From G963666535 sp963666535 (GTDB lineage Bacteria; Bacillota; Clostridia; Oscillospirales; Oscillospiraceae), in NCBI GenBank assembly GCA_963666535.1, contig OY762913.1, positions 2,666,001 to 2,730,000 of the forward strand: a stretch of DNA of 64,000 nucleotides, read 5' to 3'. Positions 35,615 to 43,939 of the stretch are shown here, one piece after another. The notes under the pieces were generated by a model. That model searched no databases. It was not told the origin of the DNA and saw only the letters and a program-made list of their open reading frames with translations. Both the position numbers and the translations under genes were made by a program. Position 1 is the stretch's first letter; the number at the start of each line of letters is the position of its first letter.

Positions 35615-35643
35615 ATTATATTTCGACATCACGAAGTTTGCAA
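35615..35643 (-). promoter_or_regulatory. Sigma-A-type promoter with a Spo0A-box-like heptamer in the spacer
   Basis: On the minus strand TTGCAA (35643-35638) and TATAAT (35620-35615) are exactly 17 bases apart, with TGTCGAA (35628-35622) between them. It drives the HTH-kinase-regulator operon. Confidence 0.6.
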
Positions 35644-35783
35644 TTAAAACTTATGACAGTAACCCTGCCAATGTCAAGAAACATTCAAAATACCATATTA
35701 TCTTTTGCAAAGTATTTTAAGAGAGACACTATCATTGAGATAATGCCTCTCTCATTGCATTCCGTATCAGTTTTTGGTATGGT

Positions 35784-36020
35784 TCAGAAAGTTTTCCTAT
35801 TAAGCCGTGCCCTGTATTGCTGATGCTCCTGCTCCAACCGCTTCCACTCATTGTCCGCTGCTTCAAACTCCGCGAGGGCGACTATCATCTGTGGAGAATC
35901 GTAGGGCACCTTTTTTTCAACCAACCGGCGCATTTTGTCTCTGCATTTTTCAACCTTGAGCCCCAGAGTATAAAGCTTTCCAGCCTGTTTGAACAATGTT
36001 GTTTTCTCTTTTGCCGTCAT
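35784..36020 (-). CDS. Hypothetical 78-residue charged helical protein
   Basis: A small soluble protein, MTAKEKTTLFKQAGKLYTLG onward, strongly helical with alternating acidic and basic residues (AEFEAADNEWKRLEQEHQQY). AGGGAGGA lies 7 bases before the ATG and a good promoter (36070-36098) precedes it. I do not recognise it. It is the first gene on the transfer-module side of the cargo block. Confidence 0.7.
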   Translation of the reverse strand: MTAKEKTTLFKQAGKLYTLGLKVEKCRDKMRRLVEKKVPYDSPQMIVALAEFEAADNEWKRLEQEHQQYRARLNRKTF

Positions 36021-36069
36021 CTATAGTTCCTCCCTTATAAACTCGAATAGTAGTGTAATAGCATATATT

Positions 36070-36098
36070 ATCATATTCTATTATACTACTTTTGGCAA
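36070..36098 (-). promoter_or_regulatory. Promoter for the 78-residue protein
   Basis: TTGCCA (36098-36093) and TATGAT (36075-36070) are 17 bases apart on the minus strand. A second TATAAT lies inside the spacer, and AT-rich inverted repeats surround it. Confidence 0.55.
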
Positions 36099-36134
36099 GG
36101 AGAAACCCACTCAAAATCGGCAAACGAATAAAAA

Positions 36135-36166
36135 AATAGAGGAGCCTCAAATGAGATTCCTCTATT
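36135..36166 (-). terminator. Intrinsic terminator of the Xre-type regulator gene
   Basis: aatagagga (36135-36143) pairs with tcctctatt (36158-36166) with inner ctc/gag pairs; on the minus strand it runs into a stretch of seven T. Confidence 0.85.
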
Positions 36167-36170
36167 CGGC

Positions 36171-36503
36171 CTATTGTGGCTCGCTTTCCGTTTCATACAT
36201 TGCGTCAATCATCCGCTGCACCATTTTGATCTGCTCCGGAGTCAGGTGCTTACACTTCTCGGCGATTCCTGTCAGTGTATTCATCTCGTTCCATTCCACA
36301 CTGTCCTGTACAAAGTAATCGAGTGAGCGGTGAAGGACATTTCCGAGCTTAATCAGCGTTGAAATGCTTGGCTGATATTTCCCGGCCTCAATCTGCCTGA
36401 TGTATACGGCGCCCACATCGCATTCCTGCGCCAGCCTTTCCGAGGTGTACCCGGCTTCCTTGCGCGCGGCGGCCAGCCGAACACCTAATGCTTTCCGATC
36501 CAT
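36171..36503 (-). CDS. Xre-family helix-turn-helix regulator
   Basis: A 110-residue regulator with an N-terminal Cro/C1-type HTH (GVRLAAARKEAGYTSERLAQ, then VGAVYIRQIEAGKYQPSIST) and a helical C-terminal part (LTPEQIKMVQRMIDAMYE) likely for dimerisation. GGAGGTGG precedes the ATG. It sits between the transfer genes and the cargo, a usual place for an ICE maintenance or transfer repressor, with AT-rich sequence upstream that could hold operators. Confidence 0.85.
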   Translation of the reverse strand: MDRKALGVRLAAARKEAGYTSERLAQECDVGAVYIRQIEAGKYQPSISTLIKLGNVLHRSLDYFVQDSVEWNEMNTLTGIAEKCKHLTPEQIKMVQRMIDAMYETESEPQ

Positions 36504-36654
36504 TGAACCACCTCCGATTGTAGATAATACGATACAAAACTATATATTATTATTTTACTTTTTTTAGCTGTTTTGCGATAGAAGATTATAGCATATAATT
36601 TTGTAGTCTATATCACTCTACTAGTTTGTTCTTTTTCTGTGATAAATATTCTTA

Positions 36655-36746
36655 GAGTGGGAGATTCCTTGGGGGTTCACCATGAACCGACGCTGGGGTC
36701 ACTGAGCAGACGCAGTATCCCCTTGGCGGGAACTGCGCTTTTTTTT
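36655..36746 (+). ncRNA. Candidate plus-strand small RNA ending in a strong terminator
   Basis: A plus-strand terminator (cgcagtatccc at 36711-36721 pairing with gggaactgcg at 36728-36737, then T8 at 36739-36746) has no upstream plus-strand gene. The preceding 60 bases contain ggttcaccatgaacc and a ggggt/atcccc pairing. All neighbouring genes run on the minus strand, so an independent small RNA is the simplest reading. The 5' end and promoter are not clear. Confidence 0.4.
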
Positions 36747-36753
36747 ACTTTGC

Positions 36754-37023
36754 CTACACGTTTCTTAAAATGAGCAGGTTTGAGGTATTACTCCCATTTT
36801 CTCTATAGCGCGCCTCCTTCTCAATCAGCCCGACTTTTACCAGATCGTGCAGGGCACGTTTGACGGTACTACGGGAGAACTGCAAGTCGGCGGCGATGGT
36901 GTTCACGGCGGGCCAGCAGGCCTGTCCTTTTCCGGCGCGATCCTTGAGGTACATATAGACAGCCCTGGCCCGATGTGGAAGCTCATTGGGCGGGGCAGTG
37001 TAGATTGTGCTGAAATAGCTCAT
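36754..37023 (-). CDS. HTH_36-type helix-turn-helix protein
   Basis: An 89-residue winged-helix protein: LPHRARAVYMYLKDRAGKGQ, then CWPAVNTIAADLQFSRSTVK and RALHDLVKVGLIEKEARYRE. The fold is that of replication-initiator or plasmid-control DNA-binding domains (HTH_36). It follows the coupling-protein gene; its AAAGGAG site overlaps that gene's end and the spacing is 12 bases stop-to-start, indicating one operon. Confidence 0.8.
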   Translation of the reverse strand: MSYFSTIYTAPPNELPHRARAVYMYLKDRAGKGQACWPAVNTIAADLQFSRSTVKRALHDLVKVGLIEKEARYRENGSNTSNLLILRNV

Positions 37024-37035
37024 GTGGATTCTCCT

Positions 37036-38859
37036 TTACGTTTTGAGTATGGAACGGCGGCGCGGCGTGTTTTCAGCCACTTCCTCCACCGGGGTATGGA
37101 GCGTACCGGTACCCTCCGGCAGTTCGGATACTGCTTCCATGTCATTCTCGACGGCAAGACAGGCCATATGCTTGCGGACGATGTTTTCCTCCAGCGTCTG
37201 CTTATCAGCATAGACAACCTTTCGATGAGCCTTTTCCTCCACGGCGTAGGCTTCTCCGAAGGTGATGCCCCAATCAAAGAACAGCCTTAGCCGAGTTTTC
37301 ATGGGATGTGTACCGGTTTTCATCACAACAAAGTTTCCCTTTGGAAGCGATTTCAGCTCATCCGAGGTCATGAGCGGGCGCTCGATCATTTGCAGACTCT
37401 GAGAGGGATCGTTTTTCCCTCTGCTGATGCTTCCGCTCATAACGGTACGGCTGCCCAGCGCCTTGGATAGTACCTCGGCGGTCTGGCTGTTGGGGGCAAA
37501 GCCGCCGAAGATGGTGTCCTGGCAGTTATCCACGATGATTTCCGAACCTTCCTTGCCGTAGTTTTTTTGAAGTTGACCGAAGGACTGAATGATGGGTACC
37601 ATGGAAAGGCGGCGGGAGCGGCTGGCTGAGAAGATCAGCTCCAGGGATTCGATGGCGGGGAGCGTACCCAGCTCGTCGCAGTAGAACATTACCCGGTTTT
37701 TGAGTTTGCCGCCGTTTTCATCAGCTACTGCAAGGATTTCACGGTAGAGCTGCTGGATCATCAGGCTGACCATGAAATACTTGGTCAAATCTTCCTCGGG
37801 AAGCACGATAAACAGCGCGGATTTCTCATTGCAGAACTTTTCCGCGTCTATGGCGGTGTCGAAGCAGAGTATCTGCTCCATCTCGCTGTCCAGAAAAGAG
37901 TTAAGCCGGGATAGGACGGTGGAGAGCACCGAGGCCATCGCCTGCTCTGCGGAGTTGAGGGCGGCGCCGGCAAACCATCGGGCTTTATGGTCGCAGGGGA
38001 GCTTATCCATGAGAAGCTGGAATTGGCTCTTGCCCTTGACCCGGCTTGGGGCCAACAAGTCCTGCACCAGTTTGAACACGCTGATGATGTGGCGACTGTC
38101 TGTTTTCTTTCCGTCAACCTCAGTCGGAGGCAGATACTCGGCTACCAACAGGATCACGGCGGTGAGCAGACCCTCGGCCGCATCGTAGAAAAATTGGTTT
38201 TGACCGTAGTTTTCATCTCCGGCGTTGATGATGGTCTTGGCAATGATTTTTGCATACTTTTCGGCCTTGGCCTTTGCCCCGAGGTCGTGATTGTCGGCAA
38301 GGTATCGGTCCATATAGGTATTGACCAAATGCAGCATATTATTGCCATCGGAACGGGTGGGGTTTCGTAAATCAATGACGGCCACATGGTAGCCGTAGTG
38401 GTCGCGGGCAATGGCACCGTAACTGCGGAAGAGATCGCCCTTGGTGTCGGTGGTTAAAAAGCTCATGCCGGTGGCGCAGGCATATTCAAGATTGGGATAC
38501 AGGAAAAACGCCGTCTTGCCCACGCCGGACGCGCCGATCATGAGGCAGTGAACGTCGTCGGTATCCACCAGCGCCGTGACATTGTTTCTCCTACCGCGGC
38601 TCCCAAGGATGATGCCCTGCTCCGAGACGGCGGGGAGGCATTCGCCTCTCCGCCATAGAGCAGGCTGAAATAGAATGTGTTTGTAGGTGCTCTTAATCTC
38701 ATTTTTAGAAGCAAAGCGGGCGGTACCGTGCTGCCCGTCGCCCACCGTGCGGGACTTGATGCCGTTTAAGGTATAGTAATTTGCCAGCAGGGAGAGCCCG
38801 CCGATGACGAGAAACATCACGGTGGCCGCTGCAATCAATATATAGACTTGGGATAGCAT
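37036..38859 (-). CDS. VirD4/TraG-type conjugation coupling protein (CD1115-like)
   Basis: A coupling ATPase of about 607 residues. N-terminal membrane helix (about 5-27), then KSRTVGDGQHGTARFASKNE, Walker A GASGVGKTAF near residue 112, a Walker B-type MFYCDELGTLPA, and FGGFAPNSQTAEVLSKALGS, as in TraG/VirD4 proteins. It links the relaxase-DNA complex to the type IV channel at the membrane. The ATG at 38859 has AAGGAG 6 bases before it; an ATG further up at 38916 lacks a site. It is the first gene of a short operon with the HTH protein. Confidence 0.92.
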   Translation of the reverse strand: MLSQVYILIAAATVMFLVIGGLSLLANYYTLNGIKSRTVGDGQHGTARFASKNEIKSTYKHILFQPALWRRGECLPAVSEQGIILGSRGRRNNVTALVDTDDVHCLMIGASGVGKTAFFLYPNLEYACATGMSFLTTDTKGDLFRSYGAIARDHYGYHVAVIDLRNPTRSDGNNMLHLVNTYMDRYLADNHDLGAKAKAEKYAKIIAKTIINAGDENYGQNQFFYDAAEGLLTAVILLVAEYLPPTEVDGKKTDSRHIISVFKLVQDLLAPSRVKGKSQFQLLMDKLPCDHKARWFAGAALNSAEQAMASVLSTVLSRLNSFLDSEMEQILCFDTAIDAEKFCNEKSALFIVLPEEDLTKYFMVSLMIQQLYREILAVADENGGKLKNRVMFYCDELGTLPAIESLELIFSASRSRRLSMVPIIQSFGQLQKNYGKEGSEIIVDNCQDTIFGGFAPNSQTAEVLSKALGSRTVMSGSISRGKNDPSQSLQMIERPLMTSDELKSLPKGNFVVMKTGTHPMKTRLRLFFDWGITFGEAYAVEEKAHRKVVYADKQTLEENIVRKHMACLAVENDMEAVSELPEGTGTLHTPVEEVAENTPRRRSILKT

Positions 38860-38940
38860 AGGAAACTCCTTTCTTCTCAGGGTAGTTCGTGATAAAATAA
38901 AAGCCATACAAACCATGGTTATATTATGAAGGGAACACGA

Positions 38941-39486
38941 ATGGACAAAGAATTATTATTGCTTAACAGCAAATTGGATTATCACCTGTTTCTTTACAAA
39001 CAGCTTACGGATCAAATATCATCCATTCAAAAATTTGCACAACAAAATAGCATCGTAAGCTACGAAGCGCTGCTGACGAACGAAACACTTCGGGACGCAC
39101 TGCTGCTGAAATTCATTCTTTTTCAACGCACCCTCAAAAAGGTCGGTATCTCAACCTTTGAGAGCCGTTACAAAATGCGTCTGGAATCGTTCCCCTGGCT
39201 GGAAGCGGAATACTTTGACCAGAACTGCATAGTACATTATGACTGTGTATGGTCGCTTTTGCAGAATATAAAGCCGCTGAAAAAGCAGATTGAGCGCATT
39301 AAAAAATACGATGATGCCCGACATGAGGAGCATGGCGAGGATATACGCTGCAGCTTCTGCGGCAAGAGCCAGCAAGAGGTGGAGCGCATTATTGCCGGGA
39401 CCCACGAGGCAATCTGCAATGAATGCATTCAGCTTTGCTCCGAGGTTCTGGAAGAGGTTGCGGCAGAGGAAAAAGAGAAAACCTGA
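38941..39486 (+). CDS. Unknown helical protein with a C-terminal ClpX-type zinc finger
   Basis: A 181-residue protein. The first 130 residues are helical, with no family that I recognise. The end (about 137-178) is a ClpX zinc-binding domain: CSFCGKSQQEVERIIAGTHE, then AICNECIQLCSEVLEE, with all four Cys. In ClpX this domain dimerises and recruits adaptors and substrates for the ClpXP protease. There is no AAA+ module. AAGGGA lies 6 bases before the ATG at 38941 (an earlier ATG at 38926 is possible). It is transcribed against all surrounding transfer genes, so it is probably an accessory gene with its own control. Confidence 0.75.
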   Translation: MDKELLLLNSKLDYHLFLYKQLTDQISSIQKFAQQNSIVSYEALLTNETLRDALLLKFILFQRTLKKVGISTFESRYKMRLESFPWLEAEYFDQNCIVHYDCVWSLLQNIKPLKKQIERIKKYDDARHEEHGEDIRCSFCGKSQQEVERIIAGTHEAICNECIQLCSEVLEEVAAEEKEKT

Positions 39487-39533
39487 TTTTTAGGACAGGC
39501 AGGACAGTTTATAGCTGACCTGCCTGTTTGCTG

Positions 39534-40475
39534 CTATGTCATCTTCATTTCAAATCCACTCTGCCTTTGATGTGCTGCTATTAAATCGTCATTCCAGTCC
39601 TTACCCTCCGAGATAAGCCGCTGCGAGGAATATCCTTTTTCTGAAAGCTGATTTTTCAGCCGCTCGCTTGCCTTGTGCCCGGCTTCATCGTTATCCAGAC
39701 ACAAAGACACCTTTCGGAGCTGCGGATATTGCTCCAGCATCCACATCATCGCCTGACCGCCGACACCGCAGAGAGCCACATAGCTGTGGTTCTGCCAGTC
39801 CTGGGGATTCAGGGTGATGTAAGACAGCAAGTCAATGGGAGCCTCAAACACATAGAGGCAGTTGCTGGTGCCCACATAGTGAAAGCTGTAAGCAGGATCG
39901 CAGCCGTCCACGTTGCCCTTGAAGCCGCCGCCCTCGGTATAGAGCCCTCGCTTATGAGCATGGCGCGGTACGCCGTGTTCATCTAGCCCCACAAATACTG
40001 CGTTGTGATATTCCTTTGTGCCGTCCTTGGATTTCTCGCAGCTCTCGTAGATGAGCTTCTGCCGGGCAAAAAAGCTGACCACCTCACGGTCGAGAAGCCG
40101 CGTTTTTACCAGATAGGCATAGGCGCGGCGCATATCGCTGTGGGCAGTGGGCAGAGCAAACGACTTTTTCGGTCCCGGCTTCTTCTCCTGCGCCGGCGGA
40201 TATGTTTCGCCCTGTTCGCCGCCCAGCAGTGTGGTTACCGCTTCAGGAAAGGTGAGACCGTAAAACTGCCGCACGAAATCGATGGCATATCCGCCGCGCT
40301 CCGCGGAGTGATCGTACCATTCGTTCCCGCAGACGGTGATGCTGTGGTCGGAAGAAAGCCGTTTGTCCCTACCGCTGGGGATCAACTTCTCACCGCGCCG
40401 TTCCAGAAAGTCCGCAAGATCCACATTGTTGGCGCGATACTTTTGCTCGTCGGTAAAGTGAACGTAGACGCCCAT
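39534..40475 (-). CDS. DUF3991/Toprim domain protein (primase-like, ICE replication or transfer)
   Basis: A 313-residue protein with an N-terminal DUF3991-like region (VDLADFLERRGEKLIPSGRD, then WYDHSAERGGYAIDFVRQFY) and a C-terminal Toprim fold with acidic residues in YVFEAPIDLLSY and LCLDNDEAGHKASERL. Toprim proteins of this type lie next to relaxase genes and may prime transferred single strands. A zinc site is not evident. Its AGGAGGTGG lies over the stop of the 38-residue gene, so it belongs to the relaxase operon. Confidence 0.8.
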   Translation of the reverse strand: MGVYVHFTDEQKYRANNVDLADFLERRGEKLIPSGRDKRLSSDHSITVCGNEWYDHSAERGGYAIDFVRQFYGLTFPEAVTTLLGGEQGETYPPAQEKKPGPKKSFALPTAHSDMRRAYAYLVKTRLLDREVVSFFARQKLIYESCEKSKDGTKEYHNAVFVGLDEHGVPRHAHKRGLYTEGGGFKGNVDGCDPAYSFHYVGTSNCLYVFEAPIDLLSYITLNPQDWQNHSYVALCGVGGQAMMWMLEQYPQLRKVSLCLDNDEAGHKASERLKNQLSEKGYSSQRLISEGKDWNDDLIAAHQRQSGFEMKMT

Positions 40476-40486
40476 GAGACCACCTC

Positions 40487-40603
40487 CTATTTATGGCGGC
40501 TGCCGATGCGATAAAAAAGCACCAGGCGTTTTATCGTCCGGCGCTGTGGTTTTGGCAGCATGATATTTTTAATAGGGTTTCGCCGTTTTTTCCTCTTGTT
40601 CAT
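40487..40603 (-). CDS. 38-residue highly basic peptide between relaxase and Toprim genes
   Basis: A short frame starting MNKRKKRRNPIKNIMLPKPQ and ending in RIGSRHK, with about 40% Arg and Lys. GGAGGAATTCG gives a good ribosome site at the relaxase stop, and its own stop overlaps the ribosome site of the Toprim gene. The tight packing supports translation. The charge suggests nucleic-acid binding; no family is recognised. Confidence 0.55.
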   Translation of the reverse strand: MNKRKKRRNPIKNIMLPKPQRRTIKRLVLFYRIGSRHK

Positions 40604-40619
40604 CGAATTCCTCCAGTCG

Positions 40620-43508
40620 TTACAGTGACATCGTCGGTTCGTGATCGCCTCTGGCGTGCCCCGCCGCCCGTTTTTTCTCACCAAGCTTGAGCCGGCGTTT
40701 GCAGTCGATCTGAGGGCCGAGTGGCCTTAAGGGCGGTGCGTTGTCCGCGAAAATGCGGCTCATGTGATGCAGAAGCCGGGTACCGGCCAGCAGGACGGAT
40801 GGCTCCTTAAACTGATCCATATGGTCGAGGAAAAATTGGGCATAGATATTGCCCTGCACCGCTGACAGGGTAAACCACCGGACGGCGGCATCCTTGTCCC
40901 TTGGCACATCCTTTCCCATAAGGTACAGCTTGCCGAGGGTGTATTGGGCGTACTCATTTCCTTGCCCCGCGGCTGCATTGAGATACCGCAATGCTGTTTC
41001 CATATCCTTTGGCACGTCCTCGCCGGCGAGATAAACTTTACCAAGGCGGTACTGTGCGAATTGATTTTCCTGACCAGCGGCCCGTTTCAGATATTCCATA
41101 GCCTTGACCGTATCCTTGGCGACATCCTCCCCTTTGAGATAGAGGACGCCGAGGGCATATTCTGCAAACTGGTTTTTTCTGTCCGCGGCAAGGGATAGCC
41201 AGTGCAGCGCCGCTTCCACATCCTTCAGCACACCCTCGCCGCCAAGATAAATCTTGCCGAGCCGGTATGCCGCGAACTCATTGTCCTGCTCAGCGGCTAA
41301 TCGAAAGAGCCGAACCGCCTCGGCGATATTCTGCGGGATGTGCCGCCCCTCTTGATAGAGCTTACCGAGAAAATATTGGGCGTAGGGATTCTCGGTTTCC
41401 ACTGCTTGTTTGAGATAGCCGAGGGCTTTTTCCACGTCCTCCGGGCTGGGGTCTTGCTCGGAGAGGATCAGCTTGGCAAGCTCGTAACCGGCGAAGGGGT
41501 TGTGGGCGCCGGCCGACTTCTCCAGATACTGTTTTGCCTCCGCGATATTCTTTTCCGTGCCCACACCGTTTAACAGCATCCAGCCGAGACGGTACTGGAG
41601 CTTGTCGTCATGGCTCTGCCGCTCCAAATCAGTAAAGCCGTGAAAGGCGTCCCGGAAGTGTCGTTCCGATTCGGCGCTGTTTTTCTCACAACCGATGCCG
41701 TCCCTCAGCATTTTGCCCAGTTCAAAGCTGGCATACGGAAAACCCTGTACAGCCGCGCGCATATAGAGCTGGAACGCGTGCTCCCGATCCTGCTCCACAC
41801 CCTTGCCGTGATAGTACAGACCGCCGAGAGAGTATTGGGCATATTTGTAATTTTCGTCGGCTGAGAGAATCAGCCAGTCAACCGCCTGTTCATAGTCCTG
41901 TTCTGTGCCATGCCCCGAGGCGTACATTTTGCCGATGCGGTACTCGGTGTACTTCCACGGCTTTTCTTCCTCCGCCGCGTGAAATTCAGCAAGGGCCTTG
42001 GCGTACCAGAGGTGAGCTTCCTCCGCATCTGCCACGCAGCCAAGGCCATCCGCGATCATACGGCCGAGGTCATACAAGGCAAGAGGATTTCCGCTTGCCG
42101 CTTCCAAAAGAAGCAGTGCGCGGGCTTCTTCAAAATCCCGCGGGATTTCAGCATCCTCGTCACCGAATAAATATTGTTTCGCCAATTTGTAGTCATCGGT
42201 CCACCATGTGTCGGAGGAGCCACGACCACCAGAAGATACCCGCCCGGGCGTCTGTTCCCTGAAATCATATGTCGACTCGGAGGCTTCATCCTCCGCAAGA
42301 GAAGTGTCGGGCGATCCATCGTCCCAGGACTCCGGCTCCGGCAGAGCCGTGTCCACAAATGTCGGTTCCTCAAAGGTCAGGACGCCATCCCGTATATTCA
42401 TAGCTTCCTGAATGACCATGTTGCGGATGGACTTGAAATCCTCACATCTGGAAAGCGGTGGCGGGTCTGCCGGGGTGTCGGTGTAGACGATTTCGATCCT
42501 TCCCTTGATTTCATACCACCGGCGGTAGGCTTCCGCCATCCGGCTGTCCCTTGCCAGCTCATCCACAATCTCATCCACCACATTTTTTAACTCAGGACGG
42601 AGGTATCCGTACTGCTTTTTACCGGAGATGCTTTGCAGACGCTCCGCGAGGTGCGTCATGAGCTGCTCCATATGGTCGCTCTGCAAAACGCCGTTTTTCA
42701 TCTGCAGAATCAGCTCCCTCATGGCCTGTACCGATTCCTCTTTTAGGTGATCCCGTCGCTGGGTCTTTTCCGCGTACAGCGGGAGGAGTTCCTGCCGGAA
42801 GATCTCCTGTGCCAGAGAGAATTTCATTTTTCGGATGCCCTGTCTGGTGAGATACCCCTCCTTGGGCTCGGTGCTGTAGCAGATCATGTGTACATGGGGA
42901 TGGTGCGACTCGTCGTGATAGGCGGCATACCATTTCAGATGGTCGGGATGGATTTTCAGGTTCTCGGCAAGCTCCGCCGCCTTGGAGGAAAGCAAAGCCT
43001 TCCATGCATGGGCGTTGTCGAAACCCAGCCGGGCGGCATCCTCCCGGCGCAGGGAAATGATGGGCATCCACACATTTCCGGTATATGTCGATACTTCTTT
43101 CGCAACCTGTGCAAGGACGAGCGGCTCATCCCCTCCGGTGAACAAACCGTGGCTGTCAAATTTTTCGACACGGGGACGGTTTGCGATGTAGTCCAGATAT
43201 TTTTCCCGGTCGGCTATTTTATCAAGGTGCTGTTCCAATGCGATGGCGATAAACTCCGAAGCATTCTCCCTGTTGGGCTGGGCAAGGTAGTCCTCGTACT
43301 CAAACAGTTCTTTGGCATCGGGAAACTCCCGAAGGATTTCCTTTACGAGATTCTGCTGTTTCTTGGTGGCGTGCCAGAGCTCACGGCCGCTCTTGATTTT
43401 TTCCACGCCGTCACGGGTGGCGATGTACTTGACGAGGTGATTCAGATGGGCGGCAGTTTTTTCGCTGCCACCCTTGAGATAGCCGTTCTTGACAATAATG
43501 CGCGCCAT
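40620..43508 (-). CDS. MobP-type relaxase fused to Sel1-like repeats
   Basis: A 962-residue protein. The relaxase part (1-~330) has an N-terminal segment GGSEKTAAHLNHLVKYIATR and the metal-binding His cluster HDESHHPHVHMICYS at about 200, typical of the MobP/MobL HUH class that nicks oriT through a Tyr. From about 430 to 935 there are some twelve Sel1-like repeats of 36 residues (YRLGKxYLxGExVxKDxEAALxWL), forming a long alpha-solenoid for protein contacts. Start and stop of the upstream gene overlap (TAATG at 43508). The tyrosine cannot be fixed by eye; Tyr28 in LVKYIATRDG is a candidate. Confidence 0.88.
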   Translation of the reverse strand: MARIIVKNGYLKGGSEKTAAHLNHLVKYIATRDGVEKIKSGRELWHATKKQQNLVKEILREFPDAKELFEYEDYLAQPNRENASEFIAIALEQHLDKIADREKYLDYIANRPRVEKFDSHGLFTGGDEPLVLAQVAKEVSTYTGNVWMPIISLRREDAARLGFDNAHAWKALLSSKAAELAENLKIHPDHLKWYAAYHDESHHPHVHMICYSTEPKEGYLTRQGIRKMKFSLAQEIFRQELLPLYAEKTQRRDHLKEESVQAMRELILQMKNGVLQSDHMEQLMTHLAERLQSISGKKQYGYLRPELKNVVDEIVDELARDSRMAEAYRRWYEIKGRIEIVYTDTPADPPPLSRCEDFKSIRNMVIQEAMNIRDGVLTFEEPTFVDTALPEPESWDDGSPDTSLAEDEASESTYDFREQTPGRVSSGGRGSSDTWWTDDYKLAKQYLFGDEDAEIPRDFEEARALLLLEAASGNPLALYDLGRMIADGLGCVADAEEAHLWYAKALAEFHAAEEEKPWKYTEYRIGKMYASGHGTEQDYEQAVDWLILSADENYKYAQYSLGGLYYHGKGVEQDREHAFQLYMRAAVQGFPYASFELGKMLRDGIGCEKNSAESERHFRDAFHGFTDLERQSHDDKLQYRLGWMLLNGVGTEKNIAEAKQYLEKSAGAHNPFAGYELAKLILSEQDPSPEDVEKALGYLKQAVETENPYAQYFLGKLYQEGRHIPQNIAEAVRLFRLAAEQDNEFAAYRLGKIYLGGEGVLKDVEAALHWLSLAADRKNQFAEYALGVLYLKGEDVAKDTVKAMEYLKRAAGQENQFAQYRLGKVYLAGEDVPKDMETALRYLNAAAGQGNEYAQYTLGKLYLMGKDVPRDKDAAVRWFTLSAVQGNIYAQFFLDHMDQFKEPSVLLAGTRLLHHMSRIFADNAPPLRPLGPQIDCKRRLKLGEKKRAAGHARGDHEPTMSL

Positions 43509-43924
43509 TATTCTTCTTCATCCGGGCTGCTCTGGAACTCCACCGCATCATCCAGCCGGATTTTGCCTTTGGTCTTTTTCACTTCGGTGACGCATCGTCC
43601 GCGAAGCCTACGCAGTTCCTCATCGGTGATGTCTAGCGTAGTCGCCAGCAGATGCATCATCATGCTGATTTCCACCGAGAGTCGGAAGAGATTGCTTGCC
43701 ATGCGGTTTTCCGTGTTCTGCAGGGTGCCCTGAATAGACGAGAGCAAAGCCTTGGAGAGATAGGATGAGGTGTCCTCGGTACCGAGGTAGCCCATGTAAA
43801 AGCCCAGCGCTTTCTCCACAAACTCGCTGCGGCTCTTGCAGTTGTCCTTTTCCAGCCAGCCGTCCAGCCGATCCATTGTTTCGGGATAGAGCCAGATAGC
43901 AGTTCGTTCCTTGTTGTTTTTCAT
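43508..43924 (-). CDS. Relaxosome accessory protein, ribbon-helix-helix N-terminus
   Basis: A 138-residue protein starting MKNNKERTAIWLYPETMDRL, with a ribbon-helix-helix pattern (WLEKDNCKSRSEFVEKALGF) and a helical tail. Such proteins bind oriT and load the relaxase. The frame continues upstream to 44218 without a ribosome site, but GGAGG stands 7 bases before the ATG at 43924. It is translationally coupled to the relaxase by TAATG, and the probable oriT lies immediately upstream. Confidence 0.8.
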   Translation of the reverse strand: MKNNKERTAIWLYPETMDRLDGWLEKDNCKSRSEFVEKALGFYMGYLGTEDTSSYLSKALLSSIQGTLQNTENRMASNLFRLSVEISMMMHLLATTLDITDEELRRLRGRCVTEVKKTKGKIRLDDAVEFQSSPDEEE

Positions 43925-43939
43925 GTGAAAGCCTCCTAT

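Noticed and set aside
36560..36660. Plus-strand sigma-A promoter for the small RNA candidate (TTGTTC / TATTCT)
   Set aside because: The spacing is only 15 bases and the hexamers are weak in an AT-rich stretch where such matches are frequent.
42747..43733. 328-codon plus-strand frame over the relaxase
   Set aside because: Antisense shadow of the relaxase and its partner, whose motifs and ribosome sites are clear.
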